From Clostridia bacterium (GTDB taxonomy: Bacteria; Bacillota; Clostridia; Christensenellales; Aristaeellaceae): 64,000 nt of DNA. The notes below the pieces were generated by a model. It was not told the origin of the DNA and searched no databases. It saw only the letters and a program-made list of their open reading frames with translations. Below, in pieces: positions 17,263 through 24,578 of the stretch. Made by a program: the position numbers and the translations under genes. The DNA is taken from NCBI GenBank assembly GCA_017428385.1, contig JAFRQX010000033.1, positions 62,001 through 126,000 of the forward strand, read 5' to 3'. Every line of letters begins with the position of its first letter. The stretch's first letter is position 1.

Positions 17263-17847
17263 TCAGCGGATGTCTTCCCGACGGATAAACCTGGCCAGGG
17301 GCTGATAGATCAGCATGGCGATGACCATGGTTACCACAAGCTCTGCCAGCATATACCAGCCGTTATACAGGAAGGAATAAATCCAGGGATTGGTCATGGT
17401 CATGTTCATGAAGGATTCCGGCATCCACACACCCCAGATCCAGGCACCGCTGATCAGGTGGCAGATGAACCGAAGCACGAAGGTAACAACGATGCCGACA
17501 GCCAGGCTCTTGCGGGTCTTGCCAAGAACGGTGTCGAAGAAACCGGAGAAACCGATGGCGGTATAGGCAATGATATAGTCCAGCAGGATAACGCCGACGG
17601 CCATAATAAAGTTGGCAGCATATCCGACGTTGTCCAGGCCGAGCAGGAGCTGGATTGCACTGTAAACAAAGGCGGTGGGAACACCCCACTTCCAGCCCCA
17701 GCGGTGGCTGATCAGTACAACGGGCAGCATGCTGGCGATGGTAACGCCGCCACCGAAAGGCAGGTCAATCTTCAGAAGGCTCAGTACGGTTCCCAGCGCG
17801 ATCATAATGGCGCTTTCGGTCAGTTTGCGGGTCAGGTTTTTATTCAT
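17263..17847 (-). CDS. thiT: Thiamine ECF transporter S component
   Basis: A 194-residue membrane protein with six hydrophobic helices, the S (substrate-binding) subunit of an energy-coupling-factor transporter for thiamine. The family N terminus NKNLTRKLTESAIMIALGTV is clear, and the region HLISGAWIWGVWMPE near residue 130 matches the thiamine-site loop of ThiT. ATG at 17847 is chosen because AAGGAGG precedes it; an upstream in-frame ATG would lie in the riboswitch terminator. Expression is governed by the TPP riboswitch just upstream. The shared ECF energising module is not in this window. Confidence 0.93.
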   Translation of the reverse strand: MNKNLTRKLTESAIMIALGTVLSLLKIDLPFGGGVTIASMLPVVLISHRWGWKWGVPTAFVYSAIQLLLGLDNVGYAANFIMAVGVILLDYIIAYTAIGFSGFFDTVLGKTRKSLAVGIVVTFVLRFICHLISGAWIWGVWMPESFMNMTMTNPWIYSFLYNGWYMLAELVVTMVIAMLIYQPLARFIRREDIR

Positions 17848-17881
17848 GGTTTTCCTCCTTTTCTGATCCGGCGGACATAAG

Positions 17882-17909
17882 AAAACCCACATGCCTGAAG
17901 ACATGCGGG
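17882..17909 (-). terminator. Riboswitch-controlled terminator before thiT
   Basis: Minus-strand RNA CCCGCAUG pairs with CAUGUGGG, including one G-U pair that works only in this direction, followed by UUUU. It is the switching hairpin of the TPP riboswitch. Confidence 0.85.
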
Positions 17910-17931
17910 AAACGGCTTTGGATGGTATGAC

Positions 17932-18012
17932 CGCTTCCCTACGGTAGGATTACCTACACAGGTTCCAAGGGTCGGGCGATGCCCTCTCAGCCGGAAACCG
18001 GCCCCCCCAGCG
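17932..18012 (-). ncRNA. TPP riboswitch (THI element)
   Basis: On the minus strand the RNA has the conserved CUGAGAGGG core, then ACCCUUGGAACCUG, and closes with the near-invariant GUAGGGAAG. Ends CGCU and AGCG form helix P1. It is preceded by a consensus promoter and followed by a terminator, giving transcription shut-off of thiT when TPP is plentiful. Confidence 0.96.
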
Positions 18013-18037
18013 TGCATGTTCGCATCGGAACAGCGAC

Positions 18038-18065
18038 ATTATATCACCGGGGCTTTGTTTGTCAA
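18038..18065 (-). promoter_or_regulatory. Promoter of the TPP riboswitch-thiT transcript
   Basis: Perfect TTGACA (18065-18060) and TATAAT (18043-18038) on the minus strand with a 16-base spacer, 25 bases before helix P1. Confidence 0.92.
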
Positions 18066-18205
18066 CAGATTGAGGCGTCTTTCGATACGCGAAAGTGAGA
18101 AACAGACAGGAAGGATTCCGCAGGAGTTTGCGCGGCCGGGCAGGAGATTGCCGGGAAACCGGGGAATATCTGCTATATACTCCGGGGGAAAGCGAGGACT
18201 GAACC

Positions 18206-18835
18206 GTGAGACGGTGTGTGATTGTGGGCGGAGCAGGGATTTGTGAATATCAGCGTATCCGTGACAGCCTGCGGGAGGATGACTGGTTTGTATACTGTGA
18301 CGGCGGACTGAAACATGTACAGGAGCTCGGACGGAAACCAGACCTGATTGTGGGAGACTTTGATTCGTACGAGCGGCCGGAAACGGATACGGAAACAATT
18401 GTCCTGCCCTGTGAGAAAGATGATACGGATACTGTTTACGCGGTGAAGGAAGCCGTGAGGTGCGGTTTCAGGGAATTCCTGCTGATTGGTGTGATCGGGG
18501 AAAGATTTGATCACACCTTCGGCAACGTATCGCTGCTGCTTTACCTGGATGACCTGGGGATTCCGGCCTGCATCCTGGATGATTATTCCGAGATGAGGAT
18601 CGTCTCCCGGGAAACAGCGGAAGTGAAGGATGACTGTTCCTGGTTCTCCCTGCTGAATATCAGCGGAACCGCAAAAGGAATTACAATCCTGAACGCGAAG
18701 TATCCGCTGGAGGATGGGGAAATTACCAGCGAGTATCAGTACGGCATCAGCAATGAAGTTCTTCCCGGTAAAACGGCCTGTGTATCCGTCCGGGAAGGGC
18801 GGCTCCTGCTGGTAAAGGTATTCGGACAGAACTGA
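18206..18835 (+). CDS. thiN: Thiamine pyrophosphokinase
   Basis: A 209-residue enzyme that transfers pyrophosphate from ATP to thiamine to make TPP. Typical elements: start MRRCVIVGGAG, YCDGGLKHV, the PDLIVGDFDS signature (Asp residues for Mg-ATP), the KDDTDTVYAVKEA block and GVIGERFDHTFGN. The start codon is GTG at 18206. It is divergent from thiT, so uptake and activation of thiamine sit side by side; this gene has no riboswitch of its own that I can see. Confidence 0.93.
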   Translation: MRRCVIVGGAGICEYQRIRDSLREDDWFVYCDGGLKHVQELGRKPDLIVGDFDSYERPETDTETIVLPCEKDDTDTVYAVKEAVRCGFREFLLIGVIGERFDHTFGNVSLLLYLDDLGIPACILDDYSEMRIVSRETAEVKDDCSWFSLLNISGTAKGITILNAKYPLEDGEITSEYQYGISNEVLPGKTACVSVREGRLLLVKVFGQN

Positions 18836-18868
18836 TTGTTTGTTTCTTGTTCTTTCAGGATTCTCCCC

Positions 18869-18897
18869 TTGACGGGGTTCGGGTTTCGTAATACGAT
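18869..18897 (+). promoter_or_regulatory. Promoter of the T-box leader
   Basis: TTGACG 18869-18874, 17-base spacer, TACGAT 18892-18897. Confidence 0.72.
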
Positions 18898-18903
18898 TGC
18901 GAT

Positions 18904-19168
18904 GCAATGATGGAGATCCAGTAGGGAACAGATAATCCGCACAGAGAGCTGCCGGGAGGTGCGAGGCAGCCGGAGCTGTTTATCCGAAATACTCTCCGGA
19001 GCTGTAATCTGAATCCTGCAAGGGTAGTAGGAAAGCCGGGGGCGCCCGATACAGCGCAAAGGATATGAAAGTATCCGGAGGCCGACCCTGAACGGGGCGG
19101 CAAATACGAGGTGGTACCGCGGAGTTGATTCGCCCTCTGTGTCCGAACAGACACGGAGGGCTTTTTTT
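18904..19168 (+). ncRNA. T-box leader, predicted tyrosine (UAC) specifier
   Basis: The T-box sequence GGTGGTACCGCGG (19110-19122) is unmistakable. Stem I is complete: GGAGA (18912-18916) pairs with UCUCC (18993-18997); the specifier loop has AGUA on the 5' side and GAAAUAC (18986-18992) on the 3' side; the distal part has AGAGAGCUGCC and GGUG. By alignment with glyQS (GAA-A-GGC), the codon here is UAC, tyrosine. The acceptor-pairing base in UGGU is U, fitting A73. A stem III hairpin lies at 19061-19076. The leader controls the symporter at 19200, switching on when tRNA is uncharged. The codon reading is less sure than the T-box itself. Confidence 0.92.
19132..19168 (+). terminator. T-box-controlled terminator
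   Basis: GCCCTCTGTGTC pairs with GACACGGAGGGC (one U-G pair), followed by seven T. It competes with the antiterminator that contains the T-box bulge. Confidence 0.93.
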
Positions 19169-19199
19169 ATGAAACGGTATCACAGAAAGAAGGAATAGT

Positions 19200-20804
19200 A
19201 TGGCATTTGGTGATCTGGCACTCAAACTTGGTATGCTGTTGGTTTTCTTCGGCGTCATGGTCTATGTCGGTTTCTACTGCAGAAAGCATTCCACCGACGT
19301 GAACGGATTTGTGCTCGGCGGACGGAGCGTCGGCCCCTGGCTGACGGCGTTTGCTTACGGTACCTCCTATTTCTCCGCCGTTATTTTTGTCGGCTATGCC
19401 GGACAATTCGGCTGGAAGTTCGGTATTGCCGCCACTTGGGTGGGTATCGGCAACGCCCTGATCGGTTCGCTGATGGCCTGGGTGATCCTCGGACGGCGCA
19501 CCCGGATTATGACGCAGCATCTGTCCAGTGCCACAATGCCTGACTTCTTTGAGAAGCGGTTTGACGCGACTTCCCTGAAAATTGCTGCTTCCATTATCAT
19601 CTTTATCTTCATGATTCCTTATACCGCGTCCCTGTACAACGGACTGAGCCGTCTTTTCCGGATGGCCTTCAATATTGACTACTCTGTTTGTGTGATCGTT
19701 ATGGCAGTGCTGACCGCCATTTACGTGATTGTCGGCGGCTACATGGCAACGGCCGTGAACGACTTTATCCAGGGCATCATCATGCTGGTGGGTATCGTCG
19801 CGGTGATCGGGGCCGTGCTGGGCAGCAAGGGCGGCTTCATGGCTTCCCTGGAAGGACTGTCTGCGGCAAAGGATACCAGCGAGGGCTTTATAAACGGCAC
19901 CGTTCCCGGGATCTTCAACTCCTTCTTCGGACCGGATCCGCTGAGCTTGCTGGGCGTCGTGCTGCTGACTTCCCTGGGTACCTGGGGACTTCCCCAGATG
20001 GTCGGTAAGTTCTATGCCATCAAGAGCGAGGGTTCCATTCACAAGGGAACCATTATCTCCACACTCTTCGCCATGGTGGTTGCCGGCGGCTGCTATTTCC
20101 TGGGCGGTTTCGGGCGTCTCTTTGCCGCTGAACTCGGTGCAGCGGAAGGCGGAAATCCGGCGGGCGGTTTTGACAACGTAATCCCGACGATGCTGCAGAC
20201 CCTGTCTCCCTTCCTGATTGCGGTCGTAATCATCCTGGTGCTCTCCGCATCCATGTCCACCCTGTCTTCCCTGGTGCTGACCTCTTCTTCCACGGTGACG
20301 CTGGACCTGCTCAAGGGCCGCGCAATCAAGGATATGGACGAGAAGAAGCAGCTGCTGGTGATGCGGGTACTGATCGTGGTATTCATCATCATTTCCGCCG
20401 CCCTGGCGATTGTCCAGGCAAACTCCAGCGTGGCCTTCATTGCCCAGGCAATGGGCGTCAGCTGGGGCGCCATGGCCGGCGCGTTCCTCGCTCCTTTCCT
20501 CTACGGCCTGTACTGGAAGCGGACCACGAAGACCGGCTGCTGGGCTGCCATGATCTTCTCCTCTGTTTTCATGATCATTGATATGCTGGCCAACCTGAAA
20601 GTGCTGAACATCAGCCTCGGCTTCCTGCAGTCCCCGATCAACGCGGGTGCCTTCTGCATGATTGCAGGCCTGATCATCGTTCCGCTGATCAGCCTGATTT
20701 CCAAGGCACCGGACAAGGATACGGTGGATCGTATCTTCTCCTGCTATGAGCGGAAGGTCATTGTTACCGCCAAGGATTCCATTGAAACCGAAACAGAAGG
20801 CTGA
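19200..20804 (+). CDS. Sodium:solute symporter (SSS family), predicted amino-acid importer under T-box control
   Basis: A 534-residue membrane protein with about 13 hydrophobic helices of the LeuT-fold SSS family (relatives of PutP and SGLT). Family features include GFVLGGRSVGPWLTAFAYGTSYFSA near the N terminus, GGYMATAVNDFIQG in the middle, and LSASMSTLSSLVLTSSS, a sodium-site-like Ser-rich helix. The T-box leader shows that its product responds to shortage of an amino acid, most likely tyrosine, so an amino-acid substrate is more probable than a sugar. The substrate is inferred from the regulation, not from the protein. Confidence 0.88.
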   Translation: MAFGDLALKLGMLLVFFGVMVYVGFYCRKHSTDVNGFVLGGRSVGPWLTAFAYGTSYFSAVIFVGYAGQFGWKFGIAATWVGIGNALIGSLMAWVILGRRTRIMTQHLSSATMPDFFEKRFDATSLKIAASIIIFIFMIPYTASLYNGLSRLFRMAFNIDYSVCVIVMAVLTAIYVIVGGYMATAVNDFIQGIIMLVGIVAVIGAVLGSKGGFMASLEGLSAAKDTSEGFINGTVPGIFNSFFGPDPLSLLGVVLLTSLGTWGLPQMVGKFYAIKSEGSIHKGTIISTLFAMVVAGGCYFLGGFGRLFAAELGAAEGGNPAGGFDNVIPTMLQTLSPFLIAVVIILVLSASMSTLSSLVLTSSSTVTLDLLKGRAIKDMDEKKQLLVMRVLIVVFIIISAALAIVQANSSVAFIAQAMGVSWGAMAGAFLAPFLYGLYWKRTTKTGCWAAMIFSSVFMIIDMLANLKVLNISLGFLQSPINAGAFCMIAGLIIVPLISLISKAPDKDTVDRIFSCYERKVIVTAKDSIETETEG

Positions 20805-20831
20805 GCCAAAGACAGCCTGAAGAGTATATGA

Positions 20832-20867
20832 AGAGGACGCATCTCCGGATGCTTCCTCTTTCTTTTC
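20832..20867 (+). terminator. Terminator after the symporter
   Basis: AGAGGA-CGCATC and GGATGC-TTCCTCT pair imperfectly and are followed by TTCTTTTC. Confidence 0.75.
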
Positions 20868-20986
20868 AATAACAGACTGCGGCACAGGATTACAGACGGC
20901 TGTGACAACCGGAAATTCCTTATATTTCCTTCCCCAAAGGAGGTATCAGGGCACCGGAAAATAAATTATCAAATTGTTACAAATGT

Positions 20987-21016
20987 TTGACAAAAACTGG
21001 GGTTCTGTGGTAAAAT
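20987..21016 (+). promoter_or_regulatory. Promoter of the first DUF3048 gene
   Basis: Perfect TTGACA at 20987-20992, 18-base spacer, TAAAAT at 21011-21016. A GTTAC motif at 20976-20980 lies just upstream. The rest of the 250-base gap before it holds only the symporter terminator. Confidence 0.8.
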
Positions 21017-21055
21017 GCAAACCGTTTTCAAGTATACTTTTGGAGGTGCACTCTC

Positions 21056-22315
21056 ATGAAGAAATTGCTGAGTCTGGTAATGGCCATCGCACTGATTCTC
21101 AGCATGTCTGCAGCTTCTGCAGATCCGATCAGTGTTGACGGTCTTGCCAAACGGAATATTAAAATCAATGAAGCAGGTCTGAATCCCTCTGCCGATGAAA
21201 TGATTGCCCAGATGACCAGCCCCACTACGGGCAGACAGCTGGATACCATCGAATATCCCGATGGATTCGTCGGAACTGCTGTGACCGGTGTTTATCAGCC
21301 GATCCTGGTTCAGATTTCCAATGCCGGCGGCGGTGTGAATACGGACTCCAAGGGCCGGCCGACTACCGCTCCGATCAATGCCCAGTATGCTGACGTTGTG
21401 TACGAAGCCTGCCAGGCCAATTCCTCCAATGGCGGAACCCTGACCCGTTTCAGCATGCTGTTCTCTGACACTGTTCCGGATTATGTTGGCTTTGTGCGCA
21501 GCACGCGTTCCACCCATCCCAGAATCCGCCAGGAGTGGGACTGCGCTTTCGTAACGTCCGGTTATTCTACCGCGGACGTTCCGCAGGAATGGAAGAACTT
21601 CGGCGTAATGAATCCCCAGAGCGCCACGCCTGATAATCCCGGTCTTGTGTATGTGCAGAACTTCCCGAAGGTCTGGGCAAAGTACATGTTCCACTGCACC
21701 AATATCTATGATGCCAACGACCATGTGTACCAGCTGGCAAACATTGTGCAGAATGTTATTCCCAAGGATCATGTTCCGGCCAACCACACCTTTAAATTCA
21801 CGGATGAAGTCCCCGCAGGCGGCGATTCCGGTGTGATTGCCTATATTACTTTCGGCGGCGGCACCAAGACGGACAGCCGTCTGGAGTATGATGAAGAAAC
21901 CAATACATACATCCGCTACGTCCCCATGAGCGGCCAGGATGACTTCGCTTATCGTGCCCAGACGCTGGTGAACCCGAAACTGAGCTCCAAGAACGTAAAC
22001 GGCTCCAGGGTGGTTATGGTTGAGCCCGATGAACGCGTATACGGCGATCTGGTTACCTTTACCAATGTTATCGTGCAGGGCATTACCATGAACTGGCGCG
22101 GCAGTGAACGTCCTGATCCCGAACTGACCGGCACCGGCAACGCTGATTATTTCATCGGCGGCAAACACTACACCGGCGTATGGCAGCGCAAGGATTACAA
22201 CAGCCGCACTGTGTTCTACGGCGAAGACGGCAATGAAATCGAACTGATGCGCGGCAAGACGCTGATCGTTCTGCTGGACTACAACAACAAGGGCAGAAGC
22301 TTACAGTACGAATAA
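21056..22315 (+). CDS. Secreted DUF3048-type protein, copy 1
   Basis: A 419-residue secreted protein with signal peptide (1-22, ending ASA). It resembles DUF3048 (YerB-like) proteins: a PILVQISNAGG element, then YADVVYEA, a TRFSMLFSDTVPDYVGFVRSTR segment close to the family's G-x-V-R-S motif, and later GNADYFIGGKHYTGVW and DGNEIELMRGKT. Biochemical function of the family is unknown. Unlike YerB it lacks a clear lipobox. A near copy follows at 22453, and the gene has its own strong promoter. Confidence 0.8.
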   Translation: MKKLLSLVMAIALILSMSAASADPISVDGLAKRNIKINEAGLNPSADEMIAQMTSPTTGRQLDTIEYPDGFVGTAVTGVYQPILVQISNAGGGVNTDSKGRPTTAPINAQYADVVYEACQANSSNGGTLTRFSMLFSDTVPDYVGFVRSTRSTHPRIRQEWDCAFVTSGYSTADVPQEWKNFGVMNPQSATPDNPGLVYVQNFPKVWAKYMFHCTNIYDANDHVYQLANIVQNVIPKDHVPANHTFKFTDEVPAGGDSGVIAYITFGGGTKTDSRLEYDEETNTYIRYVPMSGQDDFAYRAQTLVNPKLSSKNVNGSRVVMVEPDERVYGDLVTFTNVIVQGITMNWRGSERPDPELTGTGNADYFIGGKHYTGVWQRKDYNSRTVFYGEDGNEIELMRGKTLIVLLDYNNKGRSLQYE

Positions 22316-22338
22316 ATCCGGAATCCACCGGATTTCCG

Positions 22339-22370
22339 GGAACCACTTTTCGAAGTGGTTCCTTTTTCTT
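22339..22370 (+). terminator. Terminator between the two DUF3048 genes
   Basis: GGAACCACTT and AAGTGGTTCC enclose TTCG and are followed by TTTTTCTT. Confidence 0.92.
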
Positions 22371-22452
22371 AAGCAAAGGCGCAGTATCATGATGAAGAAT
22401 ATCACGGAACCGGAATGACAGACGGATCCGGAGATATCCGGGGGAGAAAAAC

Positions 22453-23718
22453 ATGAAAAAACTGACAAGTGTATTGCTGGCCCTGATCCTGATCCTGGGG
22501 ACGACATCGGCTATGGCGAGTCCCAAGGAGATCGATGGCCTGACCCCCAGGGATATCAAGATCAATCCCGCGGGACTGAATCCGTCTGCGGAAGAAATGA
22601 TTGCCCAGGGAATCAGCCCTACCACAGGCAGGAAACTGAGCAGTATTAAATGCCCGGACACCTTTGCCGGCGTGGCGGTTGACGGACAATACCGGCCCTT
22701 CATGGTTCAGATTTCCAATGCGAATAACGGCGTGGGAACGGTGAAGGGCGGACTGTATGCTCCCGCACCAGTAAACGGTTCCTATGCGGACGTGGTGTAT
22801 GAAGCCTGCCAGCGCCAGGGCGGTGCCGAGACCCGTATGAGCATGATTTTTTCCGATACGATTCCGGACTATGTGGGATATATTCGCAGTACACGCTTAA
22901 CACATCCGAGAATCCGGCAGGAATGGAATGCATTTTTCTGCACTTCCGGATATACCAATGCAGACGTTCCGGATGAATGGCGGAAACTGGGTGTCAAAAA
23001 TCCGATGTCCAAGAACCGGAATGCGAAGGATCCCGGGATTATCTACGTAGGTGACGCAGGGGAAAACAAACCGTGGAAACAATACGTCAGGCGCGTGAAG
23101 GGAATCAAGGATGTAAACAGCGAGGTGTTCCTGCTGAAGGACCTGCTGGACAACGTGGTGCCCAAGGATCACGTTCCAGCTAACCATACATGGAAATTTA
23201 CAGATGAAATACCTGCCGGCGGCGACAGGGGTGAAATAATCTATGTGACTTTCGGCAGCAAATACGATTCCGACAGCCGACTGGAATATGATGAGGATGA
23301 AAACGTCTACATCCGGTATGTAGCGGTGGACAATTATGTGGATATGCCCTACCGTGAAACGGCCCTGATCGGCGCCGAGAATGTGGAAGAGAGAAACAGT
23401 AAAGGCCAGCTGGTCAGAAGGGTTGCCTATGAACAGAAAATTCCCGGGAATACCATCACGTTCAGCAATGTGATTATTCAGGGAATCAAGATGAAATGGA
23501 AAGGCGGCGCACGGCCTGATCCCGTTCTGATCGGCACAGGAAACGCTGACTACTTTATGGGCGGAAAACACATTGCCGGCGTATGGGAACGGACGGATTA
23601 CGACAGCCGTACGGTCTTCTACGGAGAAGACGGTAATGAAATTGAGCTTCAGCGGGGACGCACGCTGATCATCCTGATGGGATATAATAATAAGAAGAGT
23701 AAAGTCAGCTACGAATAA
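22453..23718 (+). CDS. Secreted DUF3048-type protein, copy 2
   Basis: A 421-residue paralogue of the preceding gene, alike along its whole length: RDIKINPAGLNPSAEEMIAQ, YADVVYEACQRQGG, IPDYVGYIRSTRLTHPRIRQEWN, GNADYFMGGKHIAGVW and the closing tyrosine-glutamate. It has a signal peptide ending AMA. The copies are clearly related yet well diverged, so the duplication is not recent. A terminator separates them, which suggests separate control. Function unknown; extracellular. Confidence 0.8.
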   Translation: MKKLTSVLLALILILGTTSAMASPKEIDGLTPRDIKINPAGLNPSAEEMIAQGISPTTGRKLSSIKCPDTFAGVAVDGQYRPFMVQISNANNGVGTVKGGLYAPAPVNGSYADVVYEACQRQGGAETRMSMIFSDTIPDYVGYIRSTRLTHPRIRQEWNAFFCTSGYTNADVPDEWRKLGVKNPMSKNRNAKDPGIIYVGDAGENKPWKQYVRRVKGIKDVNSEVFLLKDLLDNVVPKDHVPANHTWKFTDEIPAGGDRGEIIYVTFGSKYDSDSRLEYDEDENVYIRYVAVDNYVDMPYRETALIGAENVEERNSKGQLVRRVAYEQKIPGNTITFSNVIIQGIKMKWKGGARPDPVLIGTGNADYFMGGKHIAGVWERTDYDSRTVFYGEDGNEIELQRGRTLIILMGYNNKKSKVSYE

Positions 23719-23823
23719 GCGTCGAACAGACGGAAATGAAGGCTGTCCGGGCAGATATGTGACCGTCTGATACATGAAGAGTAATTTTTCGTTACAGTTT
23801 TTGCACTGGTATGTAACAAACCC

Positions 23824-23852
23824 TTGATTTTTTCTAATAAGTATTATACAAT
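23824..23852 (+). promoter_or_regulatory. Candidate promoter of the OmpR-type two-component operon
   Basis: TTGATT 23824-23829, 17-base spacer, TACAAT 23847-23852. GTTAC/GTAAC motifs surround it at 23791, 23813 and 23866, possibly sites for the regulator encoded next. Confidence 0.55.
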
Positions 23853-23885
23853 TCGTACAGTATTGGTTACGAAAGGGTGTTTTCA

Positions 23886-24578
23886 GTGGGAAAAAGGATC
23901 CTCCTGGTGGACGACGAACCTCTGATCCTGAAGGGCCTGAAATATACGCTGGAACAGGAAGGTTACGAGACAGACAGTGCCATGGACGGAGAAGAAGCCC
24001 TGTCCAAGTTTGAGACGGGTTCTTTTGATCTGATCCTTCTGGATGTGATGCTTCCGAAGCTGGACGGTATTGCTGTCTGCCAGAGGATTCGTGAACGGAG
24101 CGATATCCCGATCATCATGCTGACCGCAAAGGGCGAGGATATGGATAAGATCCTTGGCCTTGAGTACGGCGCGGATGATTATATGACCAAGCCTTTCAAT
24201 ATCCTTGAGGTGAAGGCTCGCATCAAGACGATTCTTCGTCGCGTTTCCGGAAGCGTTCAGCAGCAGGAACACCGGGTGATCCGTGTTCACGATATGGAAG
24301 TGAACCTGATCAAGCGCAGCGTGACCCTCGGCGGCAAAGACATTAAGCTGACCGCAAAGGAATTTGATCTGCTGCAGATGTTCGTGACGAACCGGGGCAC
24401 TGTTTTCAGCAGAGAACAGATGCTTGAAACCGTATGGAAATATGATTATGCCGGCGACGCCCGTACGGTGGATGTTCATATCCGCCGTCTGAGGGAAAAG
24501 ATTGAACGGGATACATCAAAGCCTGAATTCATCTTTACCAAATGGGGAGTTGGTTACTATTTCACGGATCAGGACTAA
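23886..24578 (+). CDS. OmpR/PhoP-family response regulator
   Basis: A 230-residue regulator: receiver domain (phospho-acceptor Asp53 in LILLDVMLPKLDG, conserved Lys in YMTKPF) and a winged-helix DNA-binding domain (LTAKEFDLLQMFVTNRG, DYAGDARTVDVHIRRLREKI). I chose GTG at 23886 because AAAGGG lies a few bases before it; an in-frame GTG nine bases earlier falls inside that site. It pairs with the overlapping histidine kinase and resembles regulators of envelope stress or wall metabolism. Confidence 0.92.
   Translation: MGKRILLVDDEPLILKGLKYTLEQEGYETDSAMDGEEALSKFETGSFDLILLDVMLPKLDGIAVCQRIRERSDIPIIMLTAKGEDMDKILGLEYGADDYMTKPFNILEVKARIKTILRRVSGSVQQQEHRVIRVHDMEVNLIKRSVTLGGKDIKLTAKEFDLLQMFVTNRGTVFSREQMLETVWKYDYAGDARTVDVHIRRLREKIERDTSKPEFIFTKWGVGYYFTDQD

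Noticed and set aside
18941-18992. Alternative specifier codons in the T-box (AUA, CUC or UCC)
   Set aside because: The helix GGAGA/UCUCC takes up the CUC and UCC bases, and the glyQS-type spacing GAA-A-NNN favours UAC; AUA is a rare specifier. Kept as a lower-probability option.
19167-20885. A 572-codon open frame on the minus strand
   Set aside because: It is exactly antisense to the SSS symporter, has a low-complexity His/Gln/Asp-rich translation and no ribosome site; a by-product of codon choice.
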